27,928 nucleotides of DNA from the NCBI GenBank assembly GCA_945872195.1, contig CAMBZO010000002.1, positions 1-27,928 on the forward strand, given 5' to 3'. Each line of letters starts with the position of its first letter. The first letter of the stretch is position 1. Positions 8,563-15,527 of this stretch are shown one piece after another. The notes beneath the pieces are model-generated. The model did not search any database. It was not told where the DNA came from and saw only the letters and a program-made list of their open reading frames with translations. The position numbers and the translations under genes are program-made. The DNA is from Akkermansia muciniphila (GTDB lineage Bacteria; Verrucomicrobiota; Verrucomicrobiia; Limisphaerales; SXTU01).

Positions 8563-9459
8563 TTACTTCGCAAATCCCTGCACTTTCAGCCACACCGCCA
8601 GGTCCAGCGACCACGGGTGCAGCGCGGACACCGGCGTCTTCTCGGGGTCCCAGCCTTTCACTCCCAGGCCGATGCCGTGCGCGCCCTTTTGATACACGTG
8701 CAGGTCGAAGGGCACCCCGTTCCGCTGCAATGCGGCGGCGAACTCCATCGCGTTCTCCACCTTCACGCCCTTGTCCTCCCACGTGTGCCACACGAAGCAC
8801 GGCGGCGTGCTCTTGGTGACTTGTAGCTCGTTCGACAACAGTTTCACCAACTCCTCGGACGGCTCTTTGCCGAGCAAATTGTTCTTCGACCCGTTGTGTG
8901 TGTGCGCACCCATCGAGATGACGGGATAACAAAGGATGCCCAAGTCCGGCCGGCTGCTGGCGCGCTCGATGAGGTCAGCGTCGTCGGCCTTGCCCATGTC
9001 GAAATGCGTCACCGCCGTCGAGGCCAGGTGCCCGCCGGCGCTGCTGCCCATGACGCCGATGCGTTTGGCGTCCAGCTTCCACTCTCCCGCGTTCGCGCGC
9101 ACGTAACGCACCGCGCGGTTCACGTCGTTCATCATCGCCGGATGCCGGTAGCCCGCCGAGCCGAGGCGATATTTCAGCACGAAACCAGCGATGCCGTGCG
9201 CGTTCAGCCACAGCGCGTAGTCCCGCCCCTCGTGCGACGCCAACCCGCCGTAGCCGCCGCCGGGACAAATCACGACTGACGCGCCCGTGGCCTTGTCCGC
9301 CGCCGGGAAGAACGGCGTGAGTGTGGGAATGTCCTTCACCGGGTCCGTGCCCAGCGCGCCGGGCGTGGCCTTGGCCCAGAGTGGGAAGGCCTCCTTCGGT
9401 TGCGCGAGGAGCGGGGTGGCGGCGGTGAGCACGAGGGCGGCGAGGGCAAGAAGTTTCAT
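8563..9459 (-). CDS. Secreted alpha/beta hydrolase (esterase/lipase, BD-FAE / acetyl-xylan-esterase-like)
   Basis: A 298-residue exported hydrolase with an N-terminal signal peptide (MKLLALAALVLTAATPLLAQ). The alpha/beta-hydrolase signature is clear: oxyanion-hole region CPGGGYGGL (65-73), nucleophile elbow GSSAG with Ser140, probable catalytic Asp229 in HTWEDKGV, and His261 in KGAHGIGLG. The CPGGGY form replaces the HGGG of hormone-sensitive lipases and is typical of the carbohydrate-esterase-like family found beside polysaccharide-degradation genes, so deacetylation or feruloyl-ester cleavage of plant or algal polysaccharide is a reasonable guess; the substrate is not proven. The gene is transcribed alone, toward ssrA, from a plausible promoter at 9489-9518. 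Confidence 0.85.
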   Translation of the reverse strand: MKLLALAALVLTAATPLLAQPKEAFPLWAKATPGALGTDPVKDIPTLTPFFPAADKATGASVVICPGGGYGGLASHEGRDYALWLNAHGIAGFVLKYRLGSAGYRHPAMMNDVNRAVRYVRANAGEWKLDAKRIGVMGSSAGGHLASTAVTHFDMGKADDADLIERASSRPDLGILCYPVISMGAHTHNGSKNNLLGKEPSEELVKLLSNELQVTKSTPPCFVWHTWEDKGVKVENAMEFAAALQRNGVPFDLHVYQKGAHGIGLGVKGWDPEKTPVSALHPWSLDLAVWLKVQGFAK

Positions 9460-9488
9460 GGTGTGATTCAGCTTCAGAACTGGCGGTG

Positions 9489-9518
9489 ACGATAGCGGGC
9501 GGAGGAAAGCGGGTTCAA
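9489..9518 (-). promoter_or_regulatory. Candidate sigma70-type promoter of the secreted hydrolase
   Basis: On the minus strand TTGAAC (9513-9518) and TATCGT (9489-9494) are separated by 18 nt. Each hexamer matches four of six consensus bases. The -10 box lies 29 nt upstream of the ATG at 9459. Confidence 0.4.
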
Positions 9519-9734
9519 TCGGAATCCCGGTTTTAACTACTCACCCGCTCTGACCTGCACTCATGGGAAAAGGAGCAGCTCACCTGTGTGCCAAGGGATG
9601 GGACGAGAAGCGCAGGAGATGGAAGCTTTCCGTATTAACAATTTGACCCGCACGAGTGACGGCGTAGTGTGGCCGCAACAAGCCCGAACCAAACCGTTGC
9701 TTCTTGAACCACCAAAGCCCTGAAAGAATCTCCT
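9519..9734. other. Divergent intergenic region
   Basis: Together with the promoter above, this is the 275-nt spacer between the divergent hydrolase and DUF3500 genes. Apart from the two candidate promoters I see no RNA gene, repeat or convincing small ORF here. Confidence 0.5.
9643..9670 (+). promoter_or_regulatory. Candidate promoter of the DUF3500-cytochrome-DUF1080 operon
   Basis: TTGACC (9643-9648) matches five of six -35 consensus bases and is followed after 16 nt by TAGTGT (9665-9670), a weak -10 box. It is 64 nt upstream of the ATG at 9735. Confidence 0.3.
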
Positions 9735-10784
9735 ATGAACTCACCCTCCGGTCCGCAGCCCTGCCCTGATTGCTCCGAAGTTGTCACGCCCACGAATGCG
9801 CTCGGACGGCGCAGCTTCATCCGCGCCGTGGCTGGCGGGGCGGTGGGAGTGGTGGGCGGCTCCTCGCTGCTGTCCACGGCTCTCGCGGCCGCGCCTGAAA
9901 AGCCGCGCACGGCGAAACCGGCGGAAAGTCTCGTGCGGGAGCTGTTCGCGACGCTGACGCCCGAGCAGAAGCAGGCGATGGTGCTCCCGTGGGCCCACGG
10001 CACCGAGAAGGGCGGCACGCCGACGCGCCTCAAGACGCACAACGCAGCGCCGCTGGGCAAGAAGCTGGGCGAGCAGTTTACGAAGGCGCAACAGGACCTG
10101 ATCCAGACCACCTTCAAGGCGATCCTTTCCGGCGAGGAGTCCTACGACCGGATCTCCCGCAAGGGGACGTGGGACAGTTCCGGTTCGTTCGCGGGCAACG
10201 GCGTGGCCATCTTCGGGGATCCGTCGGGCAAGGATCCCTTCTCCTGGGTGTTTGCCGGGCATCACCTGACGTTGCGCTGCGATGGCAACTCGCAGCCGAA
10301 CGCCGCGTTCGGCGGACCGATGTATTACGGCCACGCTGCCAACGGTCACAGCGAGACGAATGTTTACAACTACCAGACCAAGCACGTGCAGAGCGTGTTT
10401 GAGATGCTCAACGAGCAGCAGCGCAAGCAGGCGGTGGTGGTGGGCGATCCCGGCGACGGCGCGGCGGCGCTCAAGCCCCGTCTCGTGCAGCAACCCCAGG
10501 TCGGCGTCGGCTACGTGGATCTCGACGAGTCACAAAGGGGCCTCGTTGCCGGCGTCATGCGCACGCTGATCAGCCCGTTCCGCAAGGAGGACGGCGACGA
10601 GGTGATGCAACTCATCAAGACGAACGGCGGCATGGAGAAACTTCGTCTCGCCTTCTACAAGGAGAACGCGGAGAAGGGGAATGATCGATGGGACTACTGG
10701 CGCCTCGAAGGTCCGGGCTTCGTATGGAACTACCGGGTCCTGCCGCACGTCCACTGCTTCGTGAACATTGTCGGTCAGGCTTAG
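9735..10784 (+). CDS. Tat-exported DUF3500 family protein
   Basis: A 349-residue protein of unknown function. The N-terminus has a twin-arginine signal: RRSFIRA at residues 25-31, then a hydrophobic Ala/Gly/Val stretch and an ALAAAP cleavage region near residue 52. The mature part shows the features I associate with DUF3500: an ELFATLTPEQ helix near the start, FSWVFAGHHLTL (residues about 170-181), GPMYYG, and later WDYWRLEGPGFVWNY followed by HVHCFVN near the C-terminus. The GHH and HVH motifs are histidine-rich and could bind metal, which would fit Tat export in folded form, but this is inference. A CPDC motif sits ahead of the Tat motif in the cytoplasmic n-region. It is the first gene of a three-gene set of exported proteins. 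Confidence 0.75.
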   Translation: MNSPSGPQPCPDCSEVVTPTNALGRRSFIRAVAGGAVGVVGGSSLLSTALAAAPEKPRTAKPAESLVRELFATLTPEQKQAMVLPWAHGTEKGGTPTRLKTHNAAPLGKKLGEQFTKAQQDLIQTTFKAILSGEESYDRISRKGTWDSSGSFAGNGVAIFGDPSGKDPFSWVFAGHHLTLRCDGNSQPNAAFGGPMYYGHAANGHSETNVYNYQTKHVQSVFEMLNEQQRKQAVVVGDPGDGAAALKPRLVQQPQVGVGYVDLDESQRGLVAGVMRTLISPFRKEDGDEVMQLIKTNGGMEKLRLAFYKENAEKGNDRWDYWRLEGPGFVWNYRVLPHVHCFVNIVGQA

Positions 10785-10802
10785 CTTGCCGGCACGCGGG
10801 CG

Positions 10803-11195
10803 ATGCTGATCCGACCTCATGCTTTTCTCTTCGGGCTGTTGACCTGCGGTCTGGCGTCCACCAGCACGGGCGCAGACGACAAGCAGGTCGCGGCTCCGGA
10901 CTTCAAGCGGGACGTGCTCCCCATCCTTGATGCGAAGTGCCTTCACTGCCACGGCGCAAAGCGCCGCGACGGCAAACTGGACATGCGTTCTCTGGAATCA
11001 ATACTCGTGGGAGGTGTGTCTGGCCCCGCGATCAAACCCGGGAATGCCCAGAAGAGCCTGTTGATCGAGCTGATTCATTACAAGGAGATGCCTCCGAAGA
11101 AAGAACCCGCCCGTGTCACAAACGAGGAACTCGCCCTGCTGCGAAAGTGGATTACCGCGATGCCCGCTCCAACGACACTTGCTCCGATCCGTTAA
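10803..11195 (+). CDS. Small exported c-type cytochrome (PSCyt1-like domain)
   Basis: A 130-residue protein with a signal peptide (about residues 1-24) and a single mono-heme cytochrome c domain. The heme attachment site is CLHCH (46-50), preceded by DFKRDVLPILDAK, and the likely distal ligand is Met96 in KEMPPKK. The pattern DVxPIxxxKCxxCHG with a MPP motif about 45 residues on is that of the PSCyt1 domain of Planctomycetota and Verrucomicrobiota. In those phyla the domain is usually fused to large DUF1549/DUF1553 proteins; here it stands alone. It starts 18 nt after the DUF3500 gene and ends 4 nt before the DUF1080 gene, so the three are very likely co-transcribed. Probable role: periplasmic electron transfer to or from an unidentified partner. 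Confidence 0.85.
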   Translation: MLIRPHAFLFGLLTCGLASTSTGADDKQVAAPDFKRDVLPILDAKCLHCHGAKRRDGKLDMRSLESILVGGVSGPAIKPGNAQKSLLIELIHYKEMPPKKEPARVTNEELALLRKWITAMPAPTTLAPIR

Positions 11196-11199
11196 ACCT

Positions 11200-11925
11200 A
11201 TGAAAGCCATCGCCTGCATTGCCGTCCTTCTCGCCGTCCTGCCGTTTCGGGCAGCAGCCCAGACGAATGTGCCCGCCGGTTTTCGCGACCTTTTCAACGG
11301 CAAGGACCTCGGCGGCTGGGTGGATGTGAACACCAGCAAGGAGACATGGACGGTGCGGGACGGGTTGCTCGTGTGCACCGGCAAGCCCATCGGCGTGATG
11401 CGATCGGAGAAGCAGTATGAGAACTTCATCCTGCACATCGAGTGGCGGCACATGCAGGCCGGCGGCAACTCCGGCGTGTTCATCTGGAGCGAGGGCGCGG
11501 TGCCGGCGGGACGCAATCTCCCCAAGGGCATGGAAGTGCAGATGCTCGAACTGCAATGGCCGGTCCTGAACCCGGAGAAAGACGGCAAGCCGCGGCCGAT
11601 CGGCTATGTCTCCGGTGAGCTGTTTGGGGCGAACGGATTGCAGACCACCCCCGACAATCCCCGCGGGAGCCGCAGCCAGTCAGTCGAGCTGCGTTGCAAG
11701 GGCAAGGGCGAGTGGAACACCTACGATGTCGTGGCCGTGGACGGCGTGGTGAAGCTGGCCATCAACGGAAAGTTCGTCAACGGCGTGAGCAAGGCGTCCG
11801 TGAAGAAGGGCTACCTTTGTCTGGAGTCCGAAGGATCGGAGATTCACTTCCGCAACATCCGCATCCTCGAACTGCCGCCCGGCATCACCACGCCCGAGCA
11901 GATCGCGCCAGAGATCAAAAAGTAG
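11200..11925 (+). CDS. Secreted DUF1080 protein (3-keto-disaccharide hydrolase-like, concanavalin-like fold)
   Basis: A 241-residue exported protein. The open frame extends upstream, but the ATG at 11200 starts a clean signal peptide (MKAIACIAVLLAVLPFRAAA) and is only 4 nt after the cytochrome stop codon, so it is preferred. The mature protein opens with the DUF1080 signature FRDLFNGKDLGGW (28-40). Conserved GGNSGVFIW (88-96), a GMEVQMLE strand (110-117) and the C-terminal IHFRNIRILEL strand complete the single lamin-G-like domain. Members of this family have been described as 3-keto-glycoside hydrolases, and others bind or cleave carbohydrate; the substrate cannot be told here. Pairing with a cytochrome would fit a pathway in which a sugar is first oxidised and then cleaved, but no oxidoreductase is encoded beside it. 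Confidence 0.85.
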   Translation: MKAIACIAVLLAVLPFRAAAQTNVPAGFRDLFNGKDLGGWVDVNTSKETWTVRDGLLVCTGKPIGVMRSEKQYENFILHIEWRHMQAGGNSGVFIWSEGAVPAGRNLPKGMEVQMLELQWPVLNPEKDGKPRPIGYVSGELFGANGLQTTPDNPRGSRSQSVELRCKGKGEWNTYDVVAVDGVVKLAINGKFVNGVSKASVKKGYLCLESEGSEIHFRNIRILELPPGITTPEQIAPEIKK

Positions 11926-12044
11926 CGCCGCACCGAAGAACTAACCGACAGGCGAGCGGCGTCACGTCGTGTTCCGCATCGCCAGTCTCCCGAATTAGGA
12001 AGCCCGGCAGCATCGTGACTGCTCCCCTGCGACGCGCTCCAAAG

Positions 12045-12074
12045 AAAAAGCCCGCTCGGTCAGAGCGGGCTTTT
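12045..12074. terminator. Strong bidirectional intrinsic terminator
   Basis: GCCCGCTC (12050-12057) and GAGCGGGC (12063-12070) form a perfect 8-bp GC-rich stem around loop GGTCA. It is flanked by five A on the left and four T on the right, so it gives a U-tract in both directions. It ends the DUF3500-cytochrome-DUF1080 operon (stop at 11925) and the ribosomal cluster (rplQ stop at 12097). Nothing else is visible in the 171-nt spacer. Confidence 0.88.
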
Positions 12075-12096
12075 CGAGAGAGGATGGACAGCGCGC

Positions 12097-12633
12097 TTAC
12101 TTCGCGGCGTCGGCCTTGGGGGCCTCGACGGGCGCGGCAGTCTCGTTCTCCACAAACTCGATGATGGCCAACTGGGCGGCATCACCCCGGCGTTCGCCGA
12201 GTTTGAGAATGCGGGTGTAGCCCCCGTTGCGTGTCTTGAACAGCGGGGCGATCTTGTCGAACAGGATATGAACCACGTCCTCGTTCTCGCGCCACTTGGC
12301 GCGCAGCACTTTGCCTTTGACGGTGGGCGTGCCGATGAAGTGGGTGCGGGCATGCTGGCGCACACGCGCTGCCACGAGGCGGCGGCAGTGGACGTTTTCA
12401 GCAATGAAGGCGGCCTTCTTCTTGTCGTCGGCAGTCGCAGCAGCCTCGACTGCGCGGTTGCCACGGCGTCCGAGGGTGACGAGCTTCTCGACCACGGGGC
12501 GCAGGACTTTCGCCTTTGCGAGCGTCGTGGTGATGCGTTTGGATTTGATGAGGCAGCACACCATGTTCGCGAGCATCGCATTGCGATGTTCGCCGGTGCG
12601 GCCCAGTTTGGCGGTTCGTTTAAGGTGGCGCAT
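12097..12633 (-). CDS. rplQ: 50S ribosomal protein L17
   Basis: A large-subunit protein near the peptide exit tunnel. The first 120 residues follow L17 closely: RTAKLGRTGEHRNAMLANM, then IKSKRITTTLAKAKVLRPVVEKL. At 178 residues it is about 50 longer than the E. coli protein; the extra residues lie in an internal insertion near 70-110 and a C-terminal tail rich in Ala, Pro, Glu and Lys. It is the last gene of the cluster, 14 nt after rpoA, followed by the terminator at 12050-12070. Confidence 0.96.
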   Translation of the reverse strand: MRHLKRTAKLGRTGEHRNAMLANMVCCLIKSKRITTTLAKAKVLRPVVEKLVTLGRRGNRAVEAAATADDKKKAAFIAENVHCRRLVAARVRQHARTHFIGTPTVKGKVLRAKWRENEDVVHILFDKIAPLFKTRNGGYTRILKLGERRGDAAQLAIIEFVENETAAPVEAPKADAAK

Positions 12634-12647
12634 AGGTCAACCGGTTA

Positions 12648-13661
12648 TCAGATGGCGGGCTTGTCCTCTTTCGGGGCATCCAGCAGCGACTGGTCAATGG
12701 GCATGCCCAGGCCGAGCCCGAGAGCCAGCAGCTTGTCCTTGATTTCCTGAAGGGACTTCTTGCCGAAGTTGCGATATTTGAGCATATCGCCCTCAGACTT
12801 CAAGGCGAGCTGGCCAACGGTGGTGATGTTGGCGTTGTTGAGGCAGTTCGCAGCACGGACGGAAAGCTCGATCTCGTTGACGCTCATGTTGAGGAGCTTC
12901 TTGAGCTTGCCCTGTTCTTCGTCCTGCTTGTTCTCGACCTCGGTGAACTGGACAGCGTTGCGGTCGTAGTTCACGAAGACATCGAGATGCTTCTGGAGGA
13001 TGGCGCTGGCCTGAAGAAGCGCGTCGTCGGGCGTGATGCGCCCGTCGGTCCAAATCTCGACGACGAGACGATCGTAATCCGTGCGCTGGCCGACGCGGGC
13101 GGCCTCGACGGCATACTTCACGCGGGTGACAGGGGAGAAGATGGAGTCAATCGCGATGACGCCGATGGGTTGGTCGGTCTTCTTATTCTCGTCGCCGGGG
13201 CAGAAGCCGCGGCCGAGCTTCACTTCCAGCTCCATGACAAGCTTCTTCTTCTTGTCGAGAGTGCAGATGATCTGGTCAGGGTTGACGACGGAGACGTGCT
13301 GGTTCAGCTCGATGTCGCCGGCGGTAACCTCGCCCTCCTTGTTGACGCTGAGGATGAGCAGCTGGGGTTCGTGGGTGTCGGACTTGAGCTTGACCTTCTT
13401 GAGGTTCAGGACGATTTCGGTCACGTCCTCGACAACGCCGTCTACGATGGTGAACTCGTGCTGCGCGCCCTCGACCTTCACCGAGGTGACGGCCGCGCCC
13501 TCAAGGGAACCGAGGAGCAGGCGACGGAGAGAGTTACCAATGGTGTGCCCGAAGCCAGTTTCAAACGGCTCGGCACTGAACTTGGCGTAGTTGGGTGTTG
13601 CAGTGGAGTCTTCCCTCTGCAACCGCTTGGGCATTTCGAATCTAGCGAGACGGACTGGCAT
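12648..13661 (-). CDS. rpoA: DNA-directed RNA polymerase alpha subunit
   Basis: The alpha subunit, which as a dimer nucleates assembly of the core polymerase and contacts upstream promoter DNA and activators. It has 337 residues, close to the family norm. The N-terminal domain shows the dimerisation motif FGHTIGNSLRRLLLGSLEG (residues 37-55). The C-terminal domain is intact, with MSVNEIELSVRAANCLNNANI and the helix-hairpin-helix stretch LKYRNFGKKSLQEIKDKL. It is separated from rpsD by 102 nt, the longest spacer in the cluster, which carries a hairpin at 13741-13757; a separate level of expression control is therefore possible. Confidence 0.98.
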   Translation of the reverse strand: MPVRLARFEMPKRLQREDSTATPNYAKFSAEPFETGFGHTIGNSLRRLLLGSLEGAAVTSVKVEGAQHEFTIVDGVVEDVTEIVLNLKKVKLKSDTHEPQLLILSVNKEGEVTAGDIELNQHVSVVNPDQIICTLDKKKKLVMELEVKLGRGFCPGDENKKTDQPIGVIAIDSIFSPVTRVKYAVEAARVGQRTDYDRLVVEIWTDGRITPDDALLQASAILQKHLDVFVNYDRNAVQFTEVENKQDEEQGKLKKLLNMSVNEIELSVRAANCLNNANITTVGQLALKSEGDMLKYRNFGKKSLQEIKDKLLALGLGLGMPIDQSLLDAPKEDKPAI

Positions 13662-13740
13662 GGTGTGTTACTTTTTCTGCAATTTTAATCTGACCGACGG
13701 CGCTATTCCCGGCGCACACCGGCCCATGTAATTGCGTTTT

Positions 13741-13757
13741 GTCCCCGACCCGGGGAC
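13741..13757 (-). promoter_or_regulatory. Hairpin in the rpsD-rpoA spacer
   Basis: GTCCCCG and CGGGGAC form a perfect 7-bp stem with a 3-nt loop, starting 6 nt after the rpsD stop codon. The sequence after it on the transcript is AAAACG, not a U-tract, so it is probably not a terminator. It could be an RNA-processing or protein-binding element upstream of rpoA. Confidence 0.45.
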
Positions 13758-13763
13758 GGTGGT

Positions 13764-14375
13764 TTAGCGGGAATAAAATTCGACTACGGCCTGCTCGTTG
13801 GCGATGGGGTGGATTTCGTCACGTGACGGAACACGGAGGAGCGTGCCCTTGAAGGCGTCCTTGTTGAGCATGAGCCACTCAGGCACGGCCCGGGCGGTGG
13901 AGACCTCAAGGTTCTTTGTCGCAAGCTGGCGCGAGACGCTGGAGTCCTTCACCTCAATCACGTCATTCACCTTCACCGCGTAGGACGAGATGCTGACCTT
14001 GCGGCCGTTTACCTTGATGTGGCCGTGGCCAACCATCTGGCGCGCAGCGGCGCGGGTGTTGCCGAAGCCGAGGCCGAACACAAGGCTGTCGAGACGGGTC
14101 TCGAGAATCTGGAGCATCTGCTCACCTGTCACGCCACGGCGGCGCTTGGCCTTCTCATAGACATTGCGGAACTGCTTCTCCATGAGGCCGTAGAAATAAC
14201 GGAGCTTCTGCTTCTCGATGAGGCCAAGGCCGTATTCCGTGGTCTTGCGGCGGGAACCTTTCGGGCCGTGGACGCCGGGAGGATAGTTGCGGCGTTCCAA
14301 ATACTTCGAGGGGCCGAAAATCGGAATGCCGAAACGGCGACTGACGCGGACGCGGGGACCTGTGTAACGTGCCAT
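13764..14375 (-). CDS. rpsD: 30S ribosomal protein S4
   Basis: A primary 16S rRNA-binding protein that begins small-subunit assembly; in E. coli it also represses the alpha operon. It has 203 residues. The start at 14375 gives MARYTGPRVRVSRRFG, the canonical S4 start; the frame runs further upstream, but only through the tandem repeat in the spacer. The S4 RNA-binding domain is seen as LETRLDSLVFGLGF and ARQMVGHGHIKVNGR (about 92-125). No N-terminal CxxC zinc motif is present, so it is the zinc-free form. There is no Shine-Dalgarno sequence: the 34-nt spacer before it is a pyrimidine-rich heptamer repeat. Confidence 0.97.
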   Translation of the reverse strand: MARYTGPRVRVSRRFGIPIFGPSKYLERRNYPPGVHGPKGSRRKTTEYGLGLIEKQKLRYFYGLMEKQFRNVYEKAKRRRGVTGEQMLQILETRLDSLVFGLGFGNTRAAARQMVGHGHIKVNGRKVSISSYAVKVNDVIEVKDSSVSRQLATKNLEVSTARAVPEWLMLNKDAFKGTLLRVPSRDEIHPIANEQAVVEFYSR

Positions 14376-14376
14376 G

Positions 14377-14411
14377 CGGAGTAGAGAGTTAGGAGTTGAG
14401 AGTTGAGAGTT
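14377..14411 (-). repeat. 7-bp tandem repeat filling the rpsK-rpsD spacer
   Basis: On the transcribed strand five heptamers follow each other without interruption: AACTCTC, AACTCTC, AACTCCT, AACTCTC, TACTCCG. The first one shares two bases with the rpsK TAA stop codon, and only one base separates the last from the rpsD ATG. The core ACTC and the 7-bp period match the array at 1416-1450. Confidence 0.8.
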
Positions 14412-14988
14412 ACACGCGGCGCTTCTTGCGGGGACGGCAACCATTGTGCGGCACCGGGGTCACGTCCTTGATCGTGGATATTTCCAACCCGATGGCCTGA
14501 AGCGCGCGAATGGCAGACTCACGCCCTGAGCCGGGGCCGCTCACACGAATCTCGACCTCGCGGAGACCGTGGGACATCGCCTGACGCGCGGCGTCCTGCG
14601 CGACCTGCTGAGCTGCAAACGCGGTGCTCTTGCGGGAGCCTTTGAAGCCCACGCGCCCGGCGCTGGACCAACCGATGACGTTGCCCTGCATGTCCGTGAT
14701 GGAGACGTTCGTGTTGTTGAACGTGGAAAGGATGTGCGCGATGCCGACCGCGATGTTCTTCGCGCCCTTCGCCTTGACAATCTTCTTGCCAGCGTTCTCG
14801 TCCGCGAGCAACTCCGCAGCGGTCGGGGCAGCGGCAGCGACAGCACCACCCGCGGCAGCGGCCGGAGCAGCACCTGGAGCGGCGGGTGCGGCGGCGGTGG
14901 CCTTCTTAGGTTTGGTCTCCGCGGCAGCCTCGGCGGTGGCGGGTTTCGCTTCTTTCTTCGGGGCGGGTTTCTTCTTTTCTTCGGCCAT
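14410..14988 (-). CDS. rpsK: 30S ribosomal protein S11 with long low-complexity N-terminal extension
   Basis: An mRNA- and platform-binding small-subunit protein. The core (residues about 70-192) is canonical: HILSTFNNTNVSITD, GFKGSRKSTAFAAQ, SGPGSGRESAIRAL and the terminal VTPVPHNGCRPRKKRRV. FNN sits at residues 90-92 here and at 27-29 in E. coli, so about 63 extra residues precede the core. This tail is Lys/Pro-rich at first and then almost pure Ala/Pro/Gly, probably disordered. No internal start codon near the normal S11 start is apparent, and the ATG at 14988 is 20 nt after the rpsM stop, so the extension appears genuine. Confidence 0.95.
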   Translation of the reverse strand: MAEEKKKPAPKKEAKPATAEAAAETKPKKATAAAPAAPGAAPAAAAGGAVAAAAPTAAELLADENAGKKIVKAKGAKNIAVGIAHILSTFNNTNVSITDMQGNVIGWSSAGRVGFKGSRKSTAFAAQQVAQDAARQAMSHGLREVEIRVSGPGSGRESAIRALQAIGLEISTIKDVTPVPHNGCRPRKKRRV

Positions 14989-15008
14989 AGCAGTAAATAG
15001 TTTGAAAA

Positions 15009-15401
15009 TCAGGCGGCTGCAGCAGGTTTAGCTGCGCGCTGGACACCAACGGTCCGGCGGGGACCTTTGCGCGTCCGCGCATTGGTTTGGGTGCGTTGTC
15101 CGCGAACAGGCATGCTCTTAAGATGGCGCACGCCGCGGTAGCACTTGATCGCCTGAAGGCGCTTCAAGTTCAAACCGAGCTCACGTCGGAGGTCGCCTTC
15201 GGTCACATACTTGCCGTCTTGGATCGCGTGGACGATCTGGGAAAGTTGTGCCTCGGTAAGGTTTTTTGCACGGATGGACGGATCAATCTGCGCCTTCTCA
15301 ATGATCTCGAGCGCGTTGACGGGTCCGATGCCGTAGATGTAGCGCAGCGCGATATCAATGCGCTTGTCGCCGGGAATATCAACACCAAGTATGCGTGCCA
15401 T
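15009..15401 (-). CDS. rpsM: 30S ribosomal protein S13
   Basis: A head-domain protein that contacts the P-site tRNA and the 50S subunit. It has 130 residues. It starts MARILGVDIPGDKRIDIAL with the conserved YIYGIG, has the helix-two-turn-helix part DLRRELGLNLKRLQ, and the basic tail RGQRTQTNARTRKGPRR that reaches the decoding region, followed by a short Ala/Lys/Pro end. It begins 12 nt after rpmJ, in the usual order rpmJ-rpsM-rpsK. Confidence 0.97.
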   Translation of the reverse strand: MARILGVDIPGDKRIDIALRYIYGIGPVNALEIIEKAQIDPSIRAKNLTEAQLSQIVHAIQDGKYVTEGDLRRELGLNLKRLQAIKCYRGVRHLKSMPVRGQRTQTNARTRKGPRRTVGVQRAAKPAAAA

Positions 15402-15413
15402 AAAGTCTGTTGT

Positions 15414-15527
15414 TTAACCTTGCCGTTGCTTGTGCCGGGCATTAGTGCAAATCACGCGGATGACGCCCTTGCGCTTCACGATCTTGCAGTGCTCGCACAT
15501 TTTTTTTACCGAAGCCCGAACTTTCAT
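15414..15527 (-). CDS. rpmJ: 50S ribosomal protein L36 (zinc-binding form)
   Basis: A very small large-subunit protein of 37 residues. Translation gives MKVRASVKKMCEHCKIVKRK, then GVIRVICTNARHKQRQG. The zinc ligands C11, C14, C27 and H32 are all present, so it is the C+ form that needs zinc. Its ATG overlaps the infA stop codon (ATGA), which implies translational coupling, and the next gene rpsM follows after 12 nt. Confidence 0.96.
   Translation of the reverse strand: MKVRASVKKMCEHCKIVKRKGVIRVICTNARHKQRQG

Noticed and set aside
10803..10860. Possible lipobox (LLTC) in the cytochrome signal peptide
   Set aside because: Thr directly before the Cys does not fit the usual Gly/Ala/Ser, and a normal signal-peptidase site follows later.
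13741..13757. rpsD-rpoA hairpin as an intrinsic terminator
   Set aside because: No U-tract follows on the transcribed strand, and rpoA-rplQ would be separated from any clear promoter.
14376..14444. Upstream extension of rpsD through the heptamer spacer
   Set aside because: The added residues overlap rpsK and translate the tandem repeat; MARYTGPR is the canonical S4 start.
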